Part shown: positions 51,552-60,938 of the stretch, piece by piece
How the letters are laid out: every line of letters starts with the position of its first letter
Numbering within the stretch: position 1 is the stretch's first letter
From: Ensifer sp. MPMI2T
GTDB taxonomy: Bacteria > Pseudomonadota > Alphaproteobacteria > Rhizobiales > Rhizobiaceae
Assembly (NCBI RefSeq): GCF_004827385.1
Contig: NZ_SRXN01000013.1
Span: 1 to 64,000 of the forward strand
Direction of reading: 5' to 3'
DNA length: 64,000 nt
Notes under the pieces: generated by a model
Databases searched by the model: none
What the model was told of the DNA's origin: nothing
Seen by the model: the letters and a program-made list of their open reading frames with translations, nothing else
Translations under genes and position numbers: made by a program

Positions 51552-52604
51552 TTATCCCGCCATCAGCCGAAAGGGAATTCCGGAAGCAAGTGCCGAGACG
51601 TGGCGGCGGCTCTGGAAATGGCCGTTGAGAGAAATTCGCGGCAGCGCGTGGAGATTTGAAACGGTGTCGGCTGAAAGCGTGGCGGGTTGTGTCGTCACCG
51701 CCACTGTGAAGCCGAGCCGTTCGGCCAGACGATGGTCGCGTTCCGAAACGGCATGCCTGTCCCCATAGGGATAGGCAAATGTCGTCGGCCAGCGGCCGGT
51801 GATGGCCTCGACGCGCGCGGCAGATTCCGACATCTCCTGTTGCGCCCCCGCGTCACTCAGCCGCGCCAGTGCGCGATGGCTGATCGTATGGGCGCCGAGG
51901 CTTGCCAGCGGGCTTTGCAGCAAGGAACGCAACCCCGCGGCATCGAGCGTCAAACGCGAGGTGATCGCAAGGGGATCGATGCCCTGGGCACGCGCCAGCT
52001 CATTCAGCTTGCCGACGGCGCCTGCTTCGTCGTGACGCCACACATAGGCGGAGATGCGGTCGAATACAGCCTGCTTTTCGGCAGTGCTTGCGGCTCTCAT
52101 GGTCTCCATTCCGGAGCCGAAGTCGAAACGGAAGTCGCTTACGATCGACAGCATGTCGGCAAGCGTTTCCCACCAGAGCGTGTGGGTGCGATCGACATAG
52201 CCGCCGGTGACGAAGACGGTGAACGGCACGCCGTGTTGCTCGAAAACCGGTAGTGCATAATCGAGGTTATTGCGGTAGCCGTCATCAAGCGTGAAGCAGG
52301 CGACGGGCCGCGCATCCGCAGGTAACAGGCTTTCCGGCAGATCCTGCAACGCGACGAAGCGGTAACCGTCATGCTTCAGTGCCAGGATCGCTTCCTCGAG
52401 AAACGTCGGCGTAATTTCCAGGTGGGCGTTCGGGTCAAAGGCCCGCGGAACCCTGGGGCGAACATGATGCAGCGTGAAGATCGCACCGCATCCACGCGCC
52501 CCTGCCATCAATCCGGAGCGCGCCAGCAGTTGCGCGATTTCGAGCCCGCCGCCAATAGCGACGCGCTTCACTCGGTTTCTGACCCGCGCGATGCCCTGCC
52601 TCAT
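51552..52604 (-). CDS. Polysaccharide deacetylase (NodB-homology) family protein
   Basis: A 350-residue protein of carbohydrate esterase family 4. The catalytic base and metal Asp are in CFTLDDGYRNN and the metal His pair is in GAHTISHRALARLSD. A long insertion between them (about residues 150-220) makes it larger than NodB. ITGRWPTTFAYPYGDRH is the third CE4 motif. It may deacetylate exopolysaccharide or peptidoglycan; there is no clear signal peptide, so a cytoplasmic or membrane-bound step is possible. The gene is alone, facing pdxH. Confidence 0.9.
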   Translation of the reverse strand: MRQGIARVRNRVKRVAIGGGLEIAQLLARSGLMAGARGCGAIFTLHHVRPRVPRAFDPNAHLEITPTFLEEAILALKHDGYRFVALQDLPESLLPADARPVACFTLDDGYRNNLDYALPVFEQHGVPFTVFVTGGYVDRTHTLWWETLADMLSIVSDFRFDFGSGMETMRAASTAEKQAVFDRISAYVWRHDEAGAVGKLNELARAQGIDPLAITSRLTLDAAGLRSLLQSPLASLGAHTISHRALARLSDAGAQQEMSESAARVEAITGRWPTTFAYPYGDRHAVSERDHRLAERLGFTVAVTTQPATLSADTVSNLHALPRISLNGHFQSRRHVSALASGIPFRLMAG

Positions 52605-52805
52605 CCGGATACCCTGCCTGCGAGGGGGAAACTAAGGCCGGTCCGGTTAAGCCTTGCTGAATCTGGCTGACTTTACGGCATTTACCGCCAAAGTTCTGCA
52701 TTTTTAGGAAGCGGTTATGGGCCTCGATATTGCAAGAAGGCGGCTACCCTGTCACAAAGCGAAACACCGTTCCTAGCGAGCGTGCTCTTGGAGAGGGGAA
52801 ATCCG

Positions 52806-54062
52806 ATGAAGAGCTTCCGATTCGCCCTGGTGGCGATCGCCGCTTTCGTGTTCGGCGCCGCGCATGCGGTAGCGGGTAGCGCGTCCCTCGTTCTTGATGC
52901 GCGGACAGGCAGGATTCTTGCCGCCGAGAATGCCGACACGCTCAACCACCCGGCGTCGCTAACGAAGATGATGACGCTCTACTTGACCTTCGAGGCGCTG
53001 CATCGGGGTAAGATCGGCTGGAGCACACCGCTGGTGATGTCGCCGACAGCCGCGCGCAAACCGCCGACCAAACTCGGCGTCAAGCCCGGCGATACGATCA
53101 CAGTTCAGGAGGCCGTCTACGGCATGATCGTTCGCTCCGCCAATGATGCGGCGGCGGCGGTCGCCGAAGCGCTCGGGGGGTCGGAAGCCGGTTTTGCGCA
53201 GATGATGAACGCAAAAGCGCGTCGCCTGGGCATGACCCGCACGTATTTCGTCAACGCTTCCGGCTTGCCGGCACGTGAGCAAGTGACGACGGCGCGCGAC
53301 ATGGCCCGGCTTGCCATCGCGTTGATGAGAGATTTCCCGGGAGAATATCGCCTGTTCGCGGCCCAGGGCTTCACCTTTCGCGGCCGCACGATCCGCGGCC
53401 ACAACAACCTGATGTATCGATATGCGGGCATGGACGGCATCAAGACCGGCTACACCAATGCATCGGGCTACAACATTGTGAGCGCCGTCCGTGACGGCAA
53501 TCGCCGTATCATCGGCGTTGTGCTCGGCGGTCGGTCGGCGAAGGGCCGGGACGACAAGATGGCTTCCCTGCTCGACCAGCATCTGGGCAGGGCGGCAGCG
53601 CCCGCCGGCCGCCGGCTGGTCGCCGCGGCGAGTTCGCAAGGCGCCGTTGAAGTGGCTGGACTGCCGGGCGTCCGGCTATCCTATACCGATACCGCTCGGA
53701 CGAGCGAAAGTAGCCTCGCGCCGGCCATTGCGGCATCCACCGCACCAGTGATGCCGTCGGACCGACCTACCACCGTCGACGACAGCGCAAGCGTAACAGC
53801 AACCACCAACGGCCAATGGCAGATTCAGATTTCCACCGCCACAACGGCGGAGGGCGCCAAAAAGATTCTGGTCGAAGCGCAATCAGCCGGTGGCGCGGTC
53901 CTGCTCGGCGCCTCCCCTCACACGGAAGTGTCCGGAACCGGCAGCGCGAAGCAATATCAAGCGCGCTTCATCGGCTTCGCCAGCCGGGAAGCGGCCGATT
54001 CCGCCTGCGCCGTCCTGAGGAAGCGATCCTACGATTGCACGCTGCTGCCTGACCGCGGTTAG
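52806..54062 (+). CDS. D-alanyl-D-alanine carboxypeptidase with SPOR domain
   Basis: A 418-residue penicillin-binding protein of the DacA/PBP5 group. A signal peptide ends near AHAVAG. Active-site motifs are SLTK at 51-54, SAN at 111-113 and KTG at 213-215 (GIKTGYTNASGYN). After a linker of about 90 residues, a C-terminal SPOR domain (GQWQIQISTATTAEGAKKIL and following) should bind denuded peptidoglycan at division sites. It trims pentapeptide stems in the cell wall. GAGAGGGG precedes the ATG at 52806. Confidence 0.93.
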   Translation: MKSFRFALVAIAAFVFGAAHAVAGSASLVLDARTGRILAAENADTLNHPASLTKMMTLYLTFEALHRGKIGWSTPLVMSPTAARKPPTKLGVKPGDTITVQEAVYGMIVRSANDAAAAVAEALGGSEAGFAQMMNAKARRLGMTRTYFVNASGLPAREQVTTARDMARLAIALMRDFPGEYRLFAAQGFTFRGRTIRGHNNLMYRYAGMDGIKTGYTNASGYNIVSAVRDGNRRIIGVVLGGRSAKGRDDKMASLLDQHLGRAAAPAGRRLVAAASSQGAVEVAGLPGVRLSYTDTARTSESSLAPAIAASTAPVMPSDRPTTVDDSASVTATTNGQWQIQISTATTAEGAKKILVEAQSAGGAVLLGASPHTEVSGTGSAKQYQARFIGFASREAADSACAVLRKRSYDCTLLPDRG

Positions 54063-54083
54063 CTGCCGAAAGAGAATCTTGCG

Positions 54084-54102
54084 CGCCGCAAACTATGCGG
54101 CG
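54084..54102. terminator. Small hairpin between the carboxypeptidase and GNAT genes
   Basis: CGCCGCA (54084-54090) pairs with TGCGGCG (54096-54102) around AACTA. It overlaps the 3' end of the GNAT gene and lies between convergent stops. No T run is present, so it is a weak candidate. Confidence 0.35.
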
Positions 54103-54608
54103 GGCGCGAGTCGGCGAACGTAGAATTTCGTATCCACGCTCATGACGGGAAAGCCAGCCGGCAGATCATCCTTCGCGATCTCGGCAAACCCGTTCTTTTC
54201 ATAGAAACGATTCGCGGCGAGGAACTTGTCCGTCGTGCCGAGAAAGAGGGCTGCGATCTTCCGGTGCTCTGCGTGGGCAAGCAGGCTTTCGATCAGGCGT
54301 GCTGCCACGCCATGGTTGCGGCCACGAAAATGGGGAGCGACGAACATCTTGCGTATTGCCGCTTGAGAGCCGCCGATATCCTTGAGTCCAACGGTACCGA
54401 CGATCCGATCGCCCACGGCGGCAACCCAGAAATCTCCGGTCCCGCTCTGATAGAAGTCGGCGATCGAGCGCAGATCCGGTTGATCGTCGATAGTAATTGC
54501 AATGCCGAATTCTTCACGCTGGATCGGCAGAATGACATCGATGACGCCCTGTTCGTCCACCGCGGCAAAGCGGCGGATTTCCACCTCTCCACCTGCTTCC
54601 TCGGTCAT
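54093..54608 (-). CDS. GNAT N-acetyltransferase
   Basis: A 171-residue acetyltransferase. The acetyl-CoA binding segment is RKMFVAPHFRGRNHGVAARLIESLL, and the C-terminal TTDKFLAANRFYEKNGF is typical of the family. The N-terminal half VEIRRFAAVDEQGVIDVILPIQ is a standard GNAT start. The substrate is unknown. The ATG at 54608 is chosen because GAGGG lies at a good distance; an ATG at 54623 has its purine run too close. It lies downstream of tldD on the same strand. Confidence 0.88.
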   Translation of the reverse strand: MTEEAGGEVEIRRFAAVDEQGVIDVILPIQREEFGIAITIDDQPDLRSIADFYQSGTGDFWVAAVGDRIVGTVGLKDIGGSQAAIRKMFVAPHFRGRNHGVAARLIESLLAHAEHRKIAALFLGTTDKFLAANRFYEKNGFAEIAKDDLPAGFPVMSVDTKFYVRRLAPAA

Positions 54609-54642
54609 GGCGTCATCCCTCATCCCTCCACCGGCGCTTCGC

Positions 54643-56058
54643 TCACGCCTGCGTGCCGCCGACGGTGATCTGATCCATCCTGAGATGCGGCTGGCCGACG
54701 CCGACCGGCACCCATTGGCCGGCCTTGCCGCAATTGCCGATGCCGGTATCGAGCTTCGTGTCGTTGCCGACCATCGTCACCCGTTTCATCGCATCCGGTC
54801 CATTGCCGATCAGCATCGCCCCTTTGACGGGCGCGCCGACCTTGCCGTTCTCGATCAAATAGGCCTCGGTGCAGCCGAACACGAACTTGCCGGAGGTGAT
54901 GTCCACCTGACCGCCGCCAAAGGAGACGGCGTAGATGCCCTTCTTGACAGAAGCGATGATTTCCTCGGGCGTGCGATCTCCGGAAAGCATGTAAGTGTTG
55001 GTCATGCGGGGCATCGGCACATGCGCATAGCCCTGCCGGCGGCCATTGCCGGTAGCCTTCATGCCCATCAGCCGCGCATTCTGCCGGTCCTGCATGTACC
55101 CGACCAATTTTCCGTCCTCGATCAGGACGTTGTAGTCTGACGGGGTACCTTCATCATCGACCGAGATCGAGCCGCGCCGCGCTTCGATCGTGCCGTCGTC
55201 GACGACAGTGACGCCCTTGGCCGCGACCTGCTCGCCAAGGAGGCCGGCAAAGGCCGACGTTTTCTTGCGATTGAAGTCGCCCTCGAGCCCGTGGCCGACC
55301 GCTTCATGCAGCATGACGCCGGGCCAGCCGGAGGCGAGCACCACGTCCATCGTACCGGCAGGGGCATCGATGGCTTCGAGGTTGACGAGCGCCTGGCGCA
55401 ACGCTTCGTCGGCACCGCGCTTCCAGTTCTCTTCCGTGACGAGGTCACCGAAACCGCGGCGCCCGCCAGTGCCGAACGACCCCGTTTCCTGCCGATCGCC
55501 ATCGCCAACGACGACGGAGAAGTTAATACGGGTCATCGGCCTCACGTCGTGGACGCGGTGACCGTCAGCCCGCAGAATATCGACCACCTGCCAACTTGCG
55601 GAGATCGAAGCGGTCACCTGCCTGACCTTCGGATTCTTGGCGCGCAGATAGGCGTCAACCTCCTGAAGCAAGGCGACCTTTGCCTCGAAGCTTGGCTCGC
55701 CGATCGGATTTTCGTCGCCGTACAGTTTCTTGTTGGTGCGCTGGGGGGCCGCGGCATAGGAACCCGTATAGCCGCGCGTGACCTGGCCAACCGCGTCTGC
55801 CGCCCGGCGTAGCGCGGCGAGCGACAATTCGCCGGCATGCGCGTAACCGACCGACTCACCGGCGACAGCGCGCAGGCCGAAACCCTGGTCGGTGTTGAAG
55901 CTGCCGCCCTTGAGGCGCCCATTGTCGAAGGAGAGGACCTCGGCTTGCGCGTGCTCCAGGAAGAGCTCGCCATCATCTGCGCCGGAAAGCGTCTCGGACA
56001 GAACCTTGCGGACCGTAGCCTCGTCCGCATCGAAGAGGCCTATCAGATCGGTGTTCAT
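54643..56058 (-). CDS. tldD: Metalloprotease TldD
   Basis: A 471-residue subunit of the TldD-PmbA (TldE) protease that matures peptides such as microcin B17 and degrades CcdA. The zinc helix HEAVGH is at 251-256 in LHEAVGHGLEGDFNRK, and the GCTEAYLIENGK segment is also conserved. The ATG at 56058 is correct for the family: upstream the frame runs on into a palindromic repeat and is not coding. The partner gene pmbA is not in the window. The GNAT gene follows. Confidence 0.96.
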   Translation of the reverse strand: MNTDLIGLFDADEATVRKVLSETLSGADDGELFLEHAQAEVLSFDNGRLKGGSFNTDQGFGLRAVAGESVGYAHAGELSLAALRRAADAVGQVTRGYTGSYAAAPQRTNKKLYGDENPIGEPSFEAKVALLQEVDAYLRAKNPKVRQVTASISASWQVVDILRADGHRVHDVRPMTRINFSVVVGDGDRQETGSFGTGGRRGFGDLVTEENWKRGADEALRQALVNLEAIDAPAGTMDVVLASGWPGVMLHEAVGHGLEGDFNRKKTSAFAGLLGEQVAAKGVTVVDDGTIEARRGSISVDDEGTPSDYNVLIEDGKLVGYMQDRQNARLMGMKATGNGRRQGYAHVPMPRMTNTYMLSGDRTPEEIIASVKKGIYAVSFGGGQVDITSGKFVFGCTEAYLIENGKVGAPVKGAMLIGNGPDAMKRVTMVGNDTKLDTGIGNCGKAGQWVPVGVGQPHLRMDQITVGGTQA

Positions 56059-56088
56059 GTTCGTCCGCTCCCGCTGGTTCGAGGTCCC

Positions 56089-56192
56089 ACTGCATGTTTC
56101 CTTAAATCGTAGCCGATTTAAGGATGAAAACATGCAGCAATTCAAAGTGCTACAGCGTCCCTTGCGCGTCCGATAAGACGCGCGGCGCTGTA
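56089..56192. repeat. Palindromic intergenic repeat, copy 4 (most complete)
   Basis: ACTGCATGTTTCCTTAAATCG pairs with CGATTTAAGGATGAAAACATGCAG, followed by CAATTCAAAGTGCTACAGCGTCC and the stem GCGCGTCCgataAGACGCGC, ending GGCGCTGTA. It is nearly identical to 10715-10812 over 75 bases. It lies between tldD and the YcaQ-type gene, both on the minus strand, in the leader of tldD. Confidence 0.78.
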
Positions 56193-56236
56193 TGCCCTCC
56201 ATTTAGGAAGCAGGGGGCCACAAGCCAAGGAAAATC

Positions 56237-57436
56237 TCACGAAAAGGATGCGTTCCAACCGTCGAGAAAGTTAACCTCTTCGACGCCGGTGAAACGGGCG
56301 ATGCGGTCGAGCTCGGAGCCAAGCTTTTCCATGCGGCCGGATGAGGCCCTGACACCCGGCTCTAGCCAGAGGCGGCGGACATCGAGGCGTCCGAGCTTTC
56401 GGTCTGCTTTCATGTCGATGCGGCCGATCAAACGGTCGCCTTCGATCAATGGAAAGACGTAATAGCCGTATTCCCGTTTCGCCTCCGGCACAAAAACCTC
56501 GATACGATAGAAGAAGCCGAAAAGGCGCTCCGTTCGATTGCGATCGCGGAGCAAAGGATCGAACGGGCTGAGCACGCGGATGCGTCCCGGCGGCTCAGCA
56601 ATGTCGCCGAGATTTTCGGGGAACCTGGAAAAGGCATAGGACGGACGCGGCTTGCCGCCATTGGCTGATTCGATCAGCACGTCTGAAAGCTCGTCGCGAT
56701 GCGCGGCGACCCAGGCTTTCGCCTCGTCCGGCGACACCAGATCCCAGAAGGCGGCGATCTCCCCGTGGGTCGCGAAGCCCAGCCGGTCGAGTGCACTGCG
56801 GCAGGCCCAGTCGATGAACTCCGTGTGGCTCACCTCCCCTTCATAGTGGTGCGGAGGAATGATGCGCTCCGTAAGATCGTAGACCTTCTGGAAGTTCTCC
56901 CGTCGCGCGATCGCCAGCCTGCCCTGGCGCCATAACACTTCGAGCGCGGTCTTCGATGGATGCCAGTTCCACCAGCCGCCGGATACGTGGCCGTCCACCT
57001 TGAGATCGCGCGCCATCACCGCACCGTCGCTGACGATGCGTTCGTAGGTTTCCTCGCAACCGTCGTCGAACCCCTCGCCCCGCCATTTGATCCAACGCTC
57101 GCGCAACGTCTCACTTTCCCATTTGAAGCGATGTTTCCAGTAGATGAAGAAGGCGCTCGGAATGATCGAGGCGTCGTGAGTCCAGTGTTCGAAGAGCTCG
57201 CCGTCCTTTTCCAGCAATTCAGTCAGGTGTTCGCGACGATAGGTCTGGTTGCGGGAAAAGAGGATCTGGTGATGGGCCCGCTCGACCGTCTGGATGCTGT
57301 CGACCTGGATGAAACCGAGGTCGCGAATGAGCTTCAAGAGCCCGTCCTTGCCGAGCGCGCGCTGCGGCGCGGCGGTGAGGCCCTGTTTTGCCAGAAAGAT
57401 GCGCCGGGCATCGCGATTGGAGAGGCGAATCGTCAT
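56237..57436 (-). CDS. YcaQ-type DNA glycosylase (HTH_42 family)
   Basis: A 399-residue protein of the winged-helix AlkZ/YcaQ family, which unhooks interstrand DNA crosslinks. The catalytic QxD motif is at 44-46 in GFIQVDSIQTVERAHHQILF. Three winged-helix units and the C-terminal LGRLDVRRLWLEPGVR follow. The family assignment is good; crosslink repair is established for the E. coli member and inferred here. The ATG at 57436 is the natural start (MTIRLSNRDARRIF); the frame is open upstream into the divergent region. It diverges from bioM. Confidence 0.9.
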   Translation of the reverse strand: MTIRLSNRDARRIFLAKQGLTAAPQRALGKDGLLKLIRDLGFIQVDSIQTVERAHHQILFSRNQTYRREHLTELLEKDGELFEHWTHDASIIPSAFFIYWKHRFKWESETLRERWIKWRGEGFDDGCEETYERIVSDGAVMARDLKVDGHVSGGWWNWHPSKTALEVLWRQGRLAIARRENFQKVYDLTERIIPPHHYEGEVSHTEFIDWACRSALDRLGFATHGEIAAFWDLVSPDEAKAWVAAHRDELSDVLIESANGGKPRPSYAFSRFPENLGDIAEPPGRIRVLSPFDPLLRDRNRTERLFGFFYRIEVFVPEAKREYGYYVFPLIEGDRLIGRIDMKADRKLGRLDVRRLWLEPGVRASSGRMEKLGSELDRIARFTGVEEVNFLDGWNASFS

Positions 57437-57497
57437 GGTTTGAAAGAGTAGGCTTTTATTCCCATTTTTGAAATGCGTGGTGCAAAGACCGGCCGCA

Positions 57498-57525
57498 TTG
57501 CCCTTCCCGATCGACTTGCCTATAG
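57498..57525 (+). promoter_or_regulatory. Possible bioM promoter
   Basis: TTGCCC (57498-57503), 16 bases, then CTATAG (57520-57525), 30 bp before the TTG start of bioM. Spacing and -10 fit a housekeeping promoter; the -35 is partial. No perfect BioR box is present here, unlike at the stand-alone bioY. Confidence 0.35.
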
Positions 57526-57555
57526 AGCCACCACGCAAACTGCGAGGGACAAGGC

Positions 57556-58236
57556 TTGGATATTCGCTTTACCGATTGCTCGGTCAGCTTCGGCGAACGA
57601 GTCGCGCTCCATCCCCTGACACTCGCCCTTGACGAGCGCCGCATCGGCATCATTGGCCTCAACGGCTCCGGCAAGACGACCTTCGCGCGGCTGATCAACG
57701 GGCTCGTCAAGCCGACCACGGGCCGCGTGATGGTCAACGGGCTCGATACCATCAAGGACGACAAGGCCGTCCTCTCCGAAGCCGGCTTCATCTTCCAAAA
57801 CCCGCAGCACCAGTTGATCATGCCGATCGTCTCCGACGATATCGCATTCGGACTGAAGAATCGCGGCTTACCTCAGCACGAAATCGCCGCACGCACCGAG
57901 GCGGCGCTGACGCGTTTCGGCGTGACCCATCTTGCCCGGCGTCGCGTGCACGAGCTTTCGGGCGGAGAGACGCAGCTCGTCGCCATGGCGAGCGTCGTCG
58001 TGACCGGGCCGAAGATCCTGATCCTCGACGAGCCGACCAATCAGCTCGACCTCCGCAACCGCCGCATGGTCGCCAACACGATCGATACGCTCGACGAAGA
58101 TACCATCGTCATCACCCACGATCTTGCGCTCGTCGAAGGCGTCGAAAGGCTGTTGCTTTTCCACGAGGGCCGGCTGCTCGCCGATGGCAAACCCGCCGAA
58201 ACGATCCGGCGCTACCACGAGGTCGCCGGATGCTGA
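57556..58236 (+). CDS. bioM: Biotin ECF transporter ATPase BioM
   Basis: A 226-residue ABC ATPase, the A component of the biotin transporter. Walker A GLNGSGKTT is at 34-42, the signature LSGGE at 134-138 and Walker B ILILDEPTNQLD at 154-165, with the switch His in VITHDLALVEG. It powers uptake with BioN and BioY. The start is TTG at 57556 after GAGGGACAAGG. The stop overlaps bioN by seven bases, so the three proteins are made together. Confidence 0.95.
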   Translation: MDIRFTDCSVSFGERVALHPLTLALDERRIGIIGLNGSGKTTFARLINGLVKPTTGRVMVNGLDTIKDDKAVLSEAGFIFQNPQHQLIMPIVSDDIAFGLKNRGLPQHEIAARTEAALTRFGVTHLARRRVHELSGGETQLVAMASVVVTGPKILILDEPTNQLDLRNRRMVANTIDTLDEDTIVITHDLALVEGVERLLLFHEGRLLADGKPAETIRRYHEVAGC

Positions 58237-58835
58237 CAAGCCTCTACGTGGAGGGCAATAGCTGGTTTCACCGCCTGCCGGTCCGGGCGAAACTCATTGC
58301 CCTCCTGCTTCTCAGCCTCTCGCTCTTCGCGACGCAATCGCTCTATCTGCTTGCGCCCGCCTTCCTGCTCTGCGGATGGCTCTACTTCTCCCTCGGCCTG
58401 ACGCTGCGCCAGGCGGTAGCGCGCGTCGGTTTCGTTTTTTTCACCATCCTCGTCCTCGCTGCCGTCAACCTTTTCCTTCTTCCCCTCCCCGAGGTCGCCG
58501 CGCTGGTGCTGCGGCTGATGGCGCTGGTGTTCTTTGCCGCCGCGGTTACGGCGACGACGACGATCAGCGCCTTCATGGACGAGATCACGATCCTCCTGAA
58601 GCCGCTCGAGCGCATGGGTCTGCTCAATGCCGCCGACGTCAGCCTGGCGCTCGGCCTCGTGCTGCGTTTCGTTCCCGACATTTTCGCCCGCTATGAGGCG
58701 ATCCGCGAGGCGCATCGCGCGCGGGGTCTGCCGATACGACCGCTGACGATCATCGGGCCACTTATCATCCTCACGCTTAAAGATGCGGATACGATTGCCG
58801 CAGCCATTGACGCTCGCGGATTTCGGCGGCAATAA
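58230..58835 (+). CDS. bioN: Biotin ECF transporter transmembrane protein BioN
   Basis: A 201-residue T component with about five helices. The family motif of coupling helices is visible near the end, in FARYEAIREAHRARGLP and IDARGFRR, each with the Ala-Arg-Gly signature that contacts the ATPases. It links BioY to BioM. It overlaps bioM by seven bases and precedes bioY by 32 bp. This protein family also serves cobalt and nickel systems, but the neighbours fix the substrate as biotin. Confidence 0.94.
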   Translation: MLTSLYVEGNSWFHRLPVRAKLIALLLLSLSLFATQSLYLLAPAFLLCGWLYFSLGLTLRQAVARVGFVFFTILVLAAVNLFLLPLPEVAALVLRLMALVFFAAAVTATTTISAFMDEITILLKPLERMGLLNAADVSLALGLVLRFVPDIFARYEAIREAHRARGLPIRPLTIIGPLIILTLKDADTIAAAIDARGFRRQ

Positions 58836-58867
58836 ATTCGCGCTTTCTAATAAAAGGGTAGGACCAC

Positions 58868-59431
58868 ATGAACACCAGAGATCTCGTCCTCATCGCGCTT
58901 TTCGCCGCGATCGTCGTCGTACTTGGCCTTATCCCGCCGATCACGCTCGGTTTCATCCCTGTTCCGATCACGGCGCAGTCGATGGGCGTTATGCTTGCCG
59001 GCTGCATCATCGGCGCAAAACGCGGCGCGCTTGCCTTCCTGCTGTTCGTCCTCCTGGTCGCCATCGGTCTGCCCGTGCTTTCCGGCGGACGCGGCGGGCT
59101 CGCTGTTCTGGCTGGCCCGTCGGGCGGCTTCATCCTCGGCTGGGCGGTCGCAGCCTACGTCACGGGCCTTATCGCCGAACGCTTCATTCATGAGGGCCAG
59201 CCGGAGAGCCGACAGTTCGGCGGGTTCTTCCTTGCCTCGGTCGTCGGCGGCATCGTCGTGCTCTACGCGATCGGCGTGCCGTGGCTGTCCGCCGTCACCG
59301 GCACGCCGCTGCTCGCAGCCGCGACAGGTTCGCTCGCCTTCATCCCCGGCGATCTTCTGAAGGCGGCGATCGCGACCCTTGCCGCCCGCGCCGTCTACGC
59401 CGGCTATCCGCTGCTGCCGGTCCGCGCCTGA
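58868..59431 (+). CDS. bioY: Biotin transporter S component BioY (second copy)
   Basis: A 187-residue membrane protein with six helices, the biotin-binding component of BioMNY. PPITLGFIPVPITAQSMGVMLAGCIIGAKRGAL and GPSGGFILGWAVAAY match the family. It shares the fold and motifs with the stand-alone BioY at 17939-18532 but is clearly a different sequence. GTAGGA precedes the ATG. The acyl-CoA synthetase gene starts only four bases after its stop. Confidence 0.94.
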   Translation: MNTRDLVLIALFAAIVVVLGLIPPITLGFIPVPITAQSMGVMLAGCIIGAKRGALAFLLFVLLVAIGLPVLSGGRGGLAVLAGPSGGFILGWAVAAYVTGLIAERFIHEGQPESRQFGGFFLASVVGGIVVLYAIGVPWLSAVTGTPLLAAATGSLAFIPGDLLKAAIATLAARAVYAGYPLLPVRA

Positions 59432-59435
59432 ACCA

Positions 59436-60938
59436 ATGCCGCTCGCCGAAGCAATGATGATCCATGCGGGTAACCGCCCGCATGGTCCGGCCTTCCGCAT
59501 CGAGGACCGGGTATTCTCTTTCGGAGAACTAGCCGCCGACGCAAGTCGCATCCTGCGCAAGATCGAACAAGCTGTGCCAGCTAAGACCGGTGGCAGTGTT
59601 CTTTCGGGCCGCGCGCGGCTGATCGCGCTCCAAACCGGCAATCACCCGCTCTTTGCTGCGGCCCTCATTGCCGCGACCGCCGGCGGCAATTGCGCCGCGC
59701 TCATCGATCCGCATCTGCCGGAGCCGACGTGCCGGCGAATGATCGCGCAATTGCAGCCCGACATCGTCGTCCATCCGGAGGGCGATGCGCTGCGGCTCGA
59801 ACGGCCGGCGAAGGGTGAAAACACTCTCATCGACACCGTCGTCGACGGCATCGGTACCATCCCTGTCGGCGAGGGCGGCGAACCTTTCCTCATCGTCTTC
59901 ACGTCCGGCACGACAGGAGAACCGAAAGCGATCATTCGCGACCGCCGCTCCTGGCGTCTCAGCCTCGAAACCGGCAAGAGCTTTTTCGGGCTCCGGGCCG
60001 AAACGACGACCTATGCGCCGGGGCCGCTTGCCCACGGACTGACGCTCTACGCGCTCGCCGAAAGCTTGAAGGCAGGCGCGGAATTCATTGGTGCCCGGCA
60101 TTTCGACCCTCGGCAAGCCGTGGCGACGATCGCGGCCAGGAAGGTCAAGCGGCTCGTCCTGGTGCCGACAATGCTGCGGCGGCTCTGCGAACAGGTGCAG
60201 GGCTCCAGCATCCTGCCCTCGGTCGAAACGATCACCGTCGCCGGCGCCAAACTCACGCCCGCGGACCGGAAGGCCGCGCGCCTTGCCTTTCCCGAAGCGC
60301 ACGTCATCGAGTATTACGGCGCGTCCGAGCTCGGCTTCATTACCGTCGCCGGGATATCGGACAATCACGCGCCGACGGCCGTCGGCAAGGCCTTCCCCGG
60401 CGTCCGCCTCCAGATACTTGACGAGGCAGGAAACCGCCTCCCGGCGGGCGAAACCGGCACGATCTTCGTCGAAAGCACGCTCATATCCGACGGGTATGTT
60501 ACAGGCGGCGATGGCGCAGGGTTTCGTCGGCACGGCGATCTCGCGACGGTCGGCGATCTTGGCTTCCTCGATCCTGACGGCACACTGCATCTGATCGGCC
60601 GTGCCGGAGGGATGGTGCTCTCCGGCGGCAACAACATTTATCCGTCAGAGGTCGAATCCGTTATCATGGCCGCCGACAATGTGAGCGCCGTCCAGGTTCT
60701 GGGTCTCGACCACCCCGACCTCGGCAGTGAGCTCGTTGCCATCATACAGCCGAGTGGCGAGGCTTTCGACCATCTTGCACTCGAACGTCATCTTGCTGCC
60801 GCCCTGCCGCGCTACAAGCATCCGCGCAAGATTTGGCTCTGCCGTCAAATGCCGATGACGGCCTCCGGCAAGATTGCCACCAAGGAGCTCCGGCAATGGA
60901 TCGCGGAGGGAAACGGTGCCCTTGAACGCCTCGTCTGA
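59436..60938 (+). CDS. AMP-dependent acyl-CoA synthetase/ligase
   Basis: A 500-residue ANL-superfamily enzyme that activates a carboxylic acid with ATP to an acyl-adenylate and then a CoA thioester. The P-loop-like motif is IVFTSGTTGEPKAIIRDR, the adenylate core is EYYGASELGF, the hinge LIGRAGGMVLSGGNNIYPSEVE, and the C-terminal Lys lies in PMTASGKIATKELR. The substrate is not readable. The ATG at 59436 lies four bases after bioY, so it is co-transcribed with bioMNY; the 3' end overlaps the thiolase gene by 23 bp. Confidence 0.93.
   Translation: MPLAEAMMIHAGNRPHGPAFRIEDRVFSFGELAADASRILRKIEQAVPAKTGGSVLSGRARLIALQTGNHPLFAAALIAATAGGNCAALIDPHLPEPTCRRMIAQLQPDIVVHPEGDALRLERPAKGENTLIDTVVDGIGTIPVGEGGEPFLIVFTSGTTGEPKAIIRDRRSWRLSLETGKSFFGLRAETTTYAPGPLAHGLTLYALAESLKAGAEFIGARHFDPRQAVATIAARKVKRLVLVPTMLRRLCEQVQGSSILPSVETITVAGAKLTPADRKAARLAFPEAHVIEYYGASELGFITVAGISDNHAPTAVGKAFPGVRLQILDEAGNRLPAGETGTIFVESTLISDGYVTGGDGAGFRRHGDLATVGDLGFLDPDGTLHLIGRAGGMVLSGGNNIYPSEVESVIMAADNVSAVQVLGLDHPDLGSELVAIIQPSGEAFDHLALERHLAAALPRYKHPRKIWLCRQMPMTASGKIATKELRQWIAEGNGALERLV

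Noticed and set aside
56059..56202. Longer N-terminus for TldD
   Set aside because: The extension is a translation of the palindromic repeat, whose other copies are not in genes.
57510..57530. A BioR box upstream of bioM
   Set aside because: Best match is six of ten (CTATAGAGCC against TTATAGATAA), no better than a chance -10 element.
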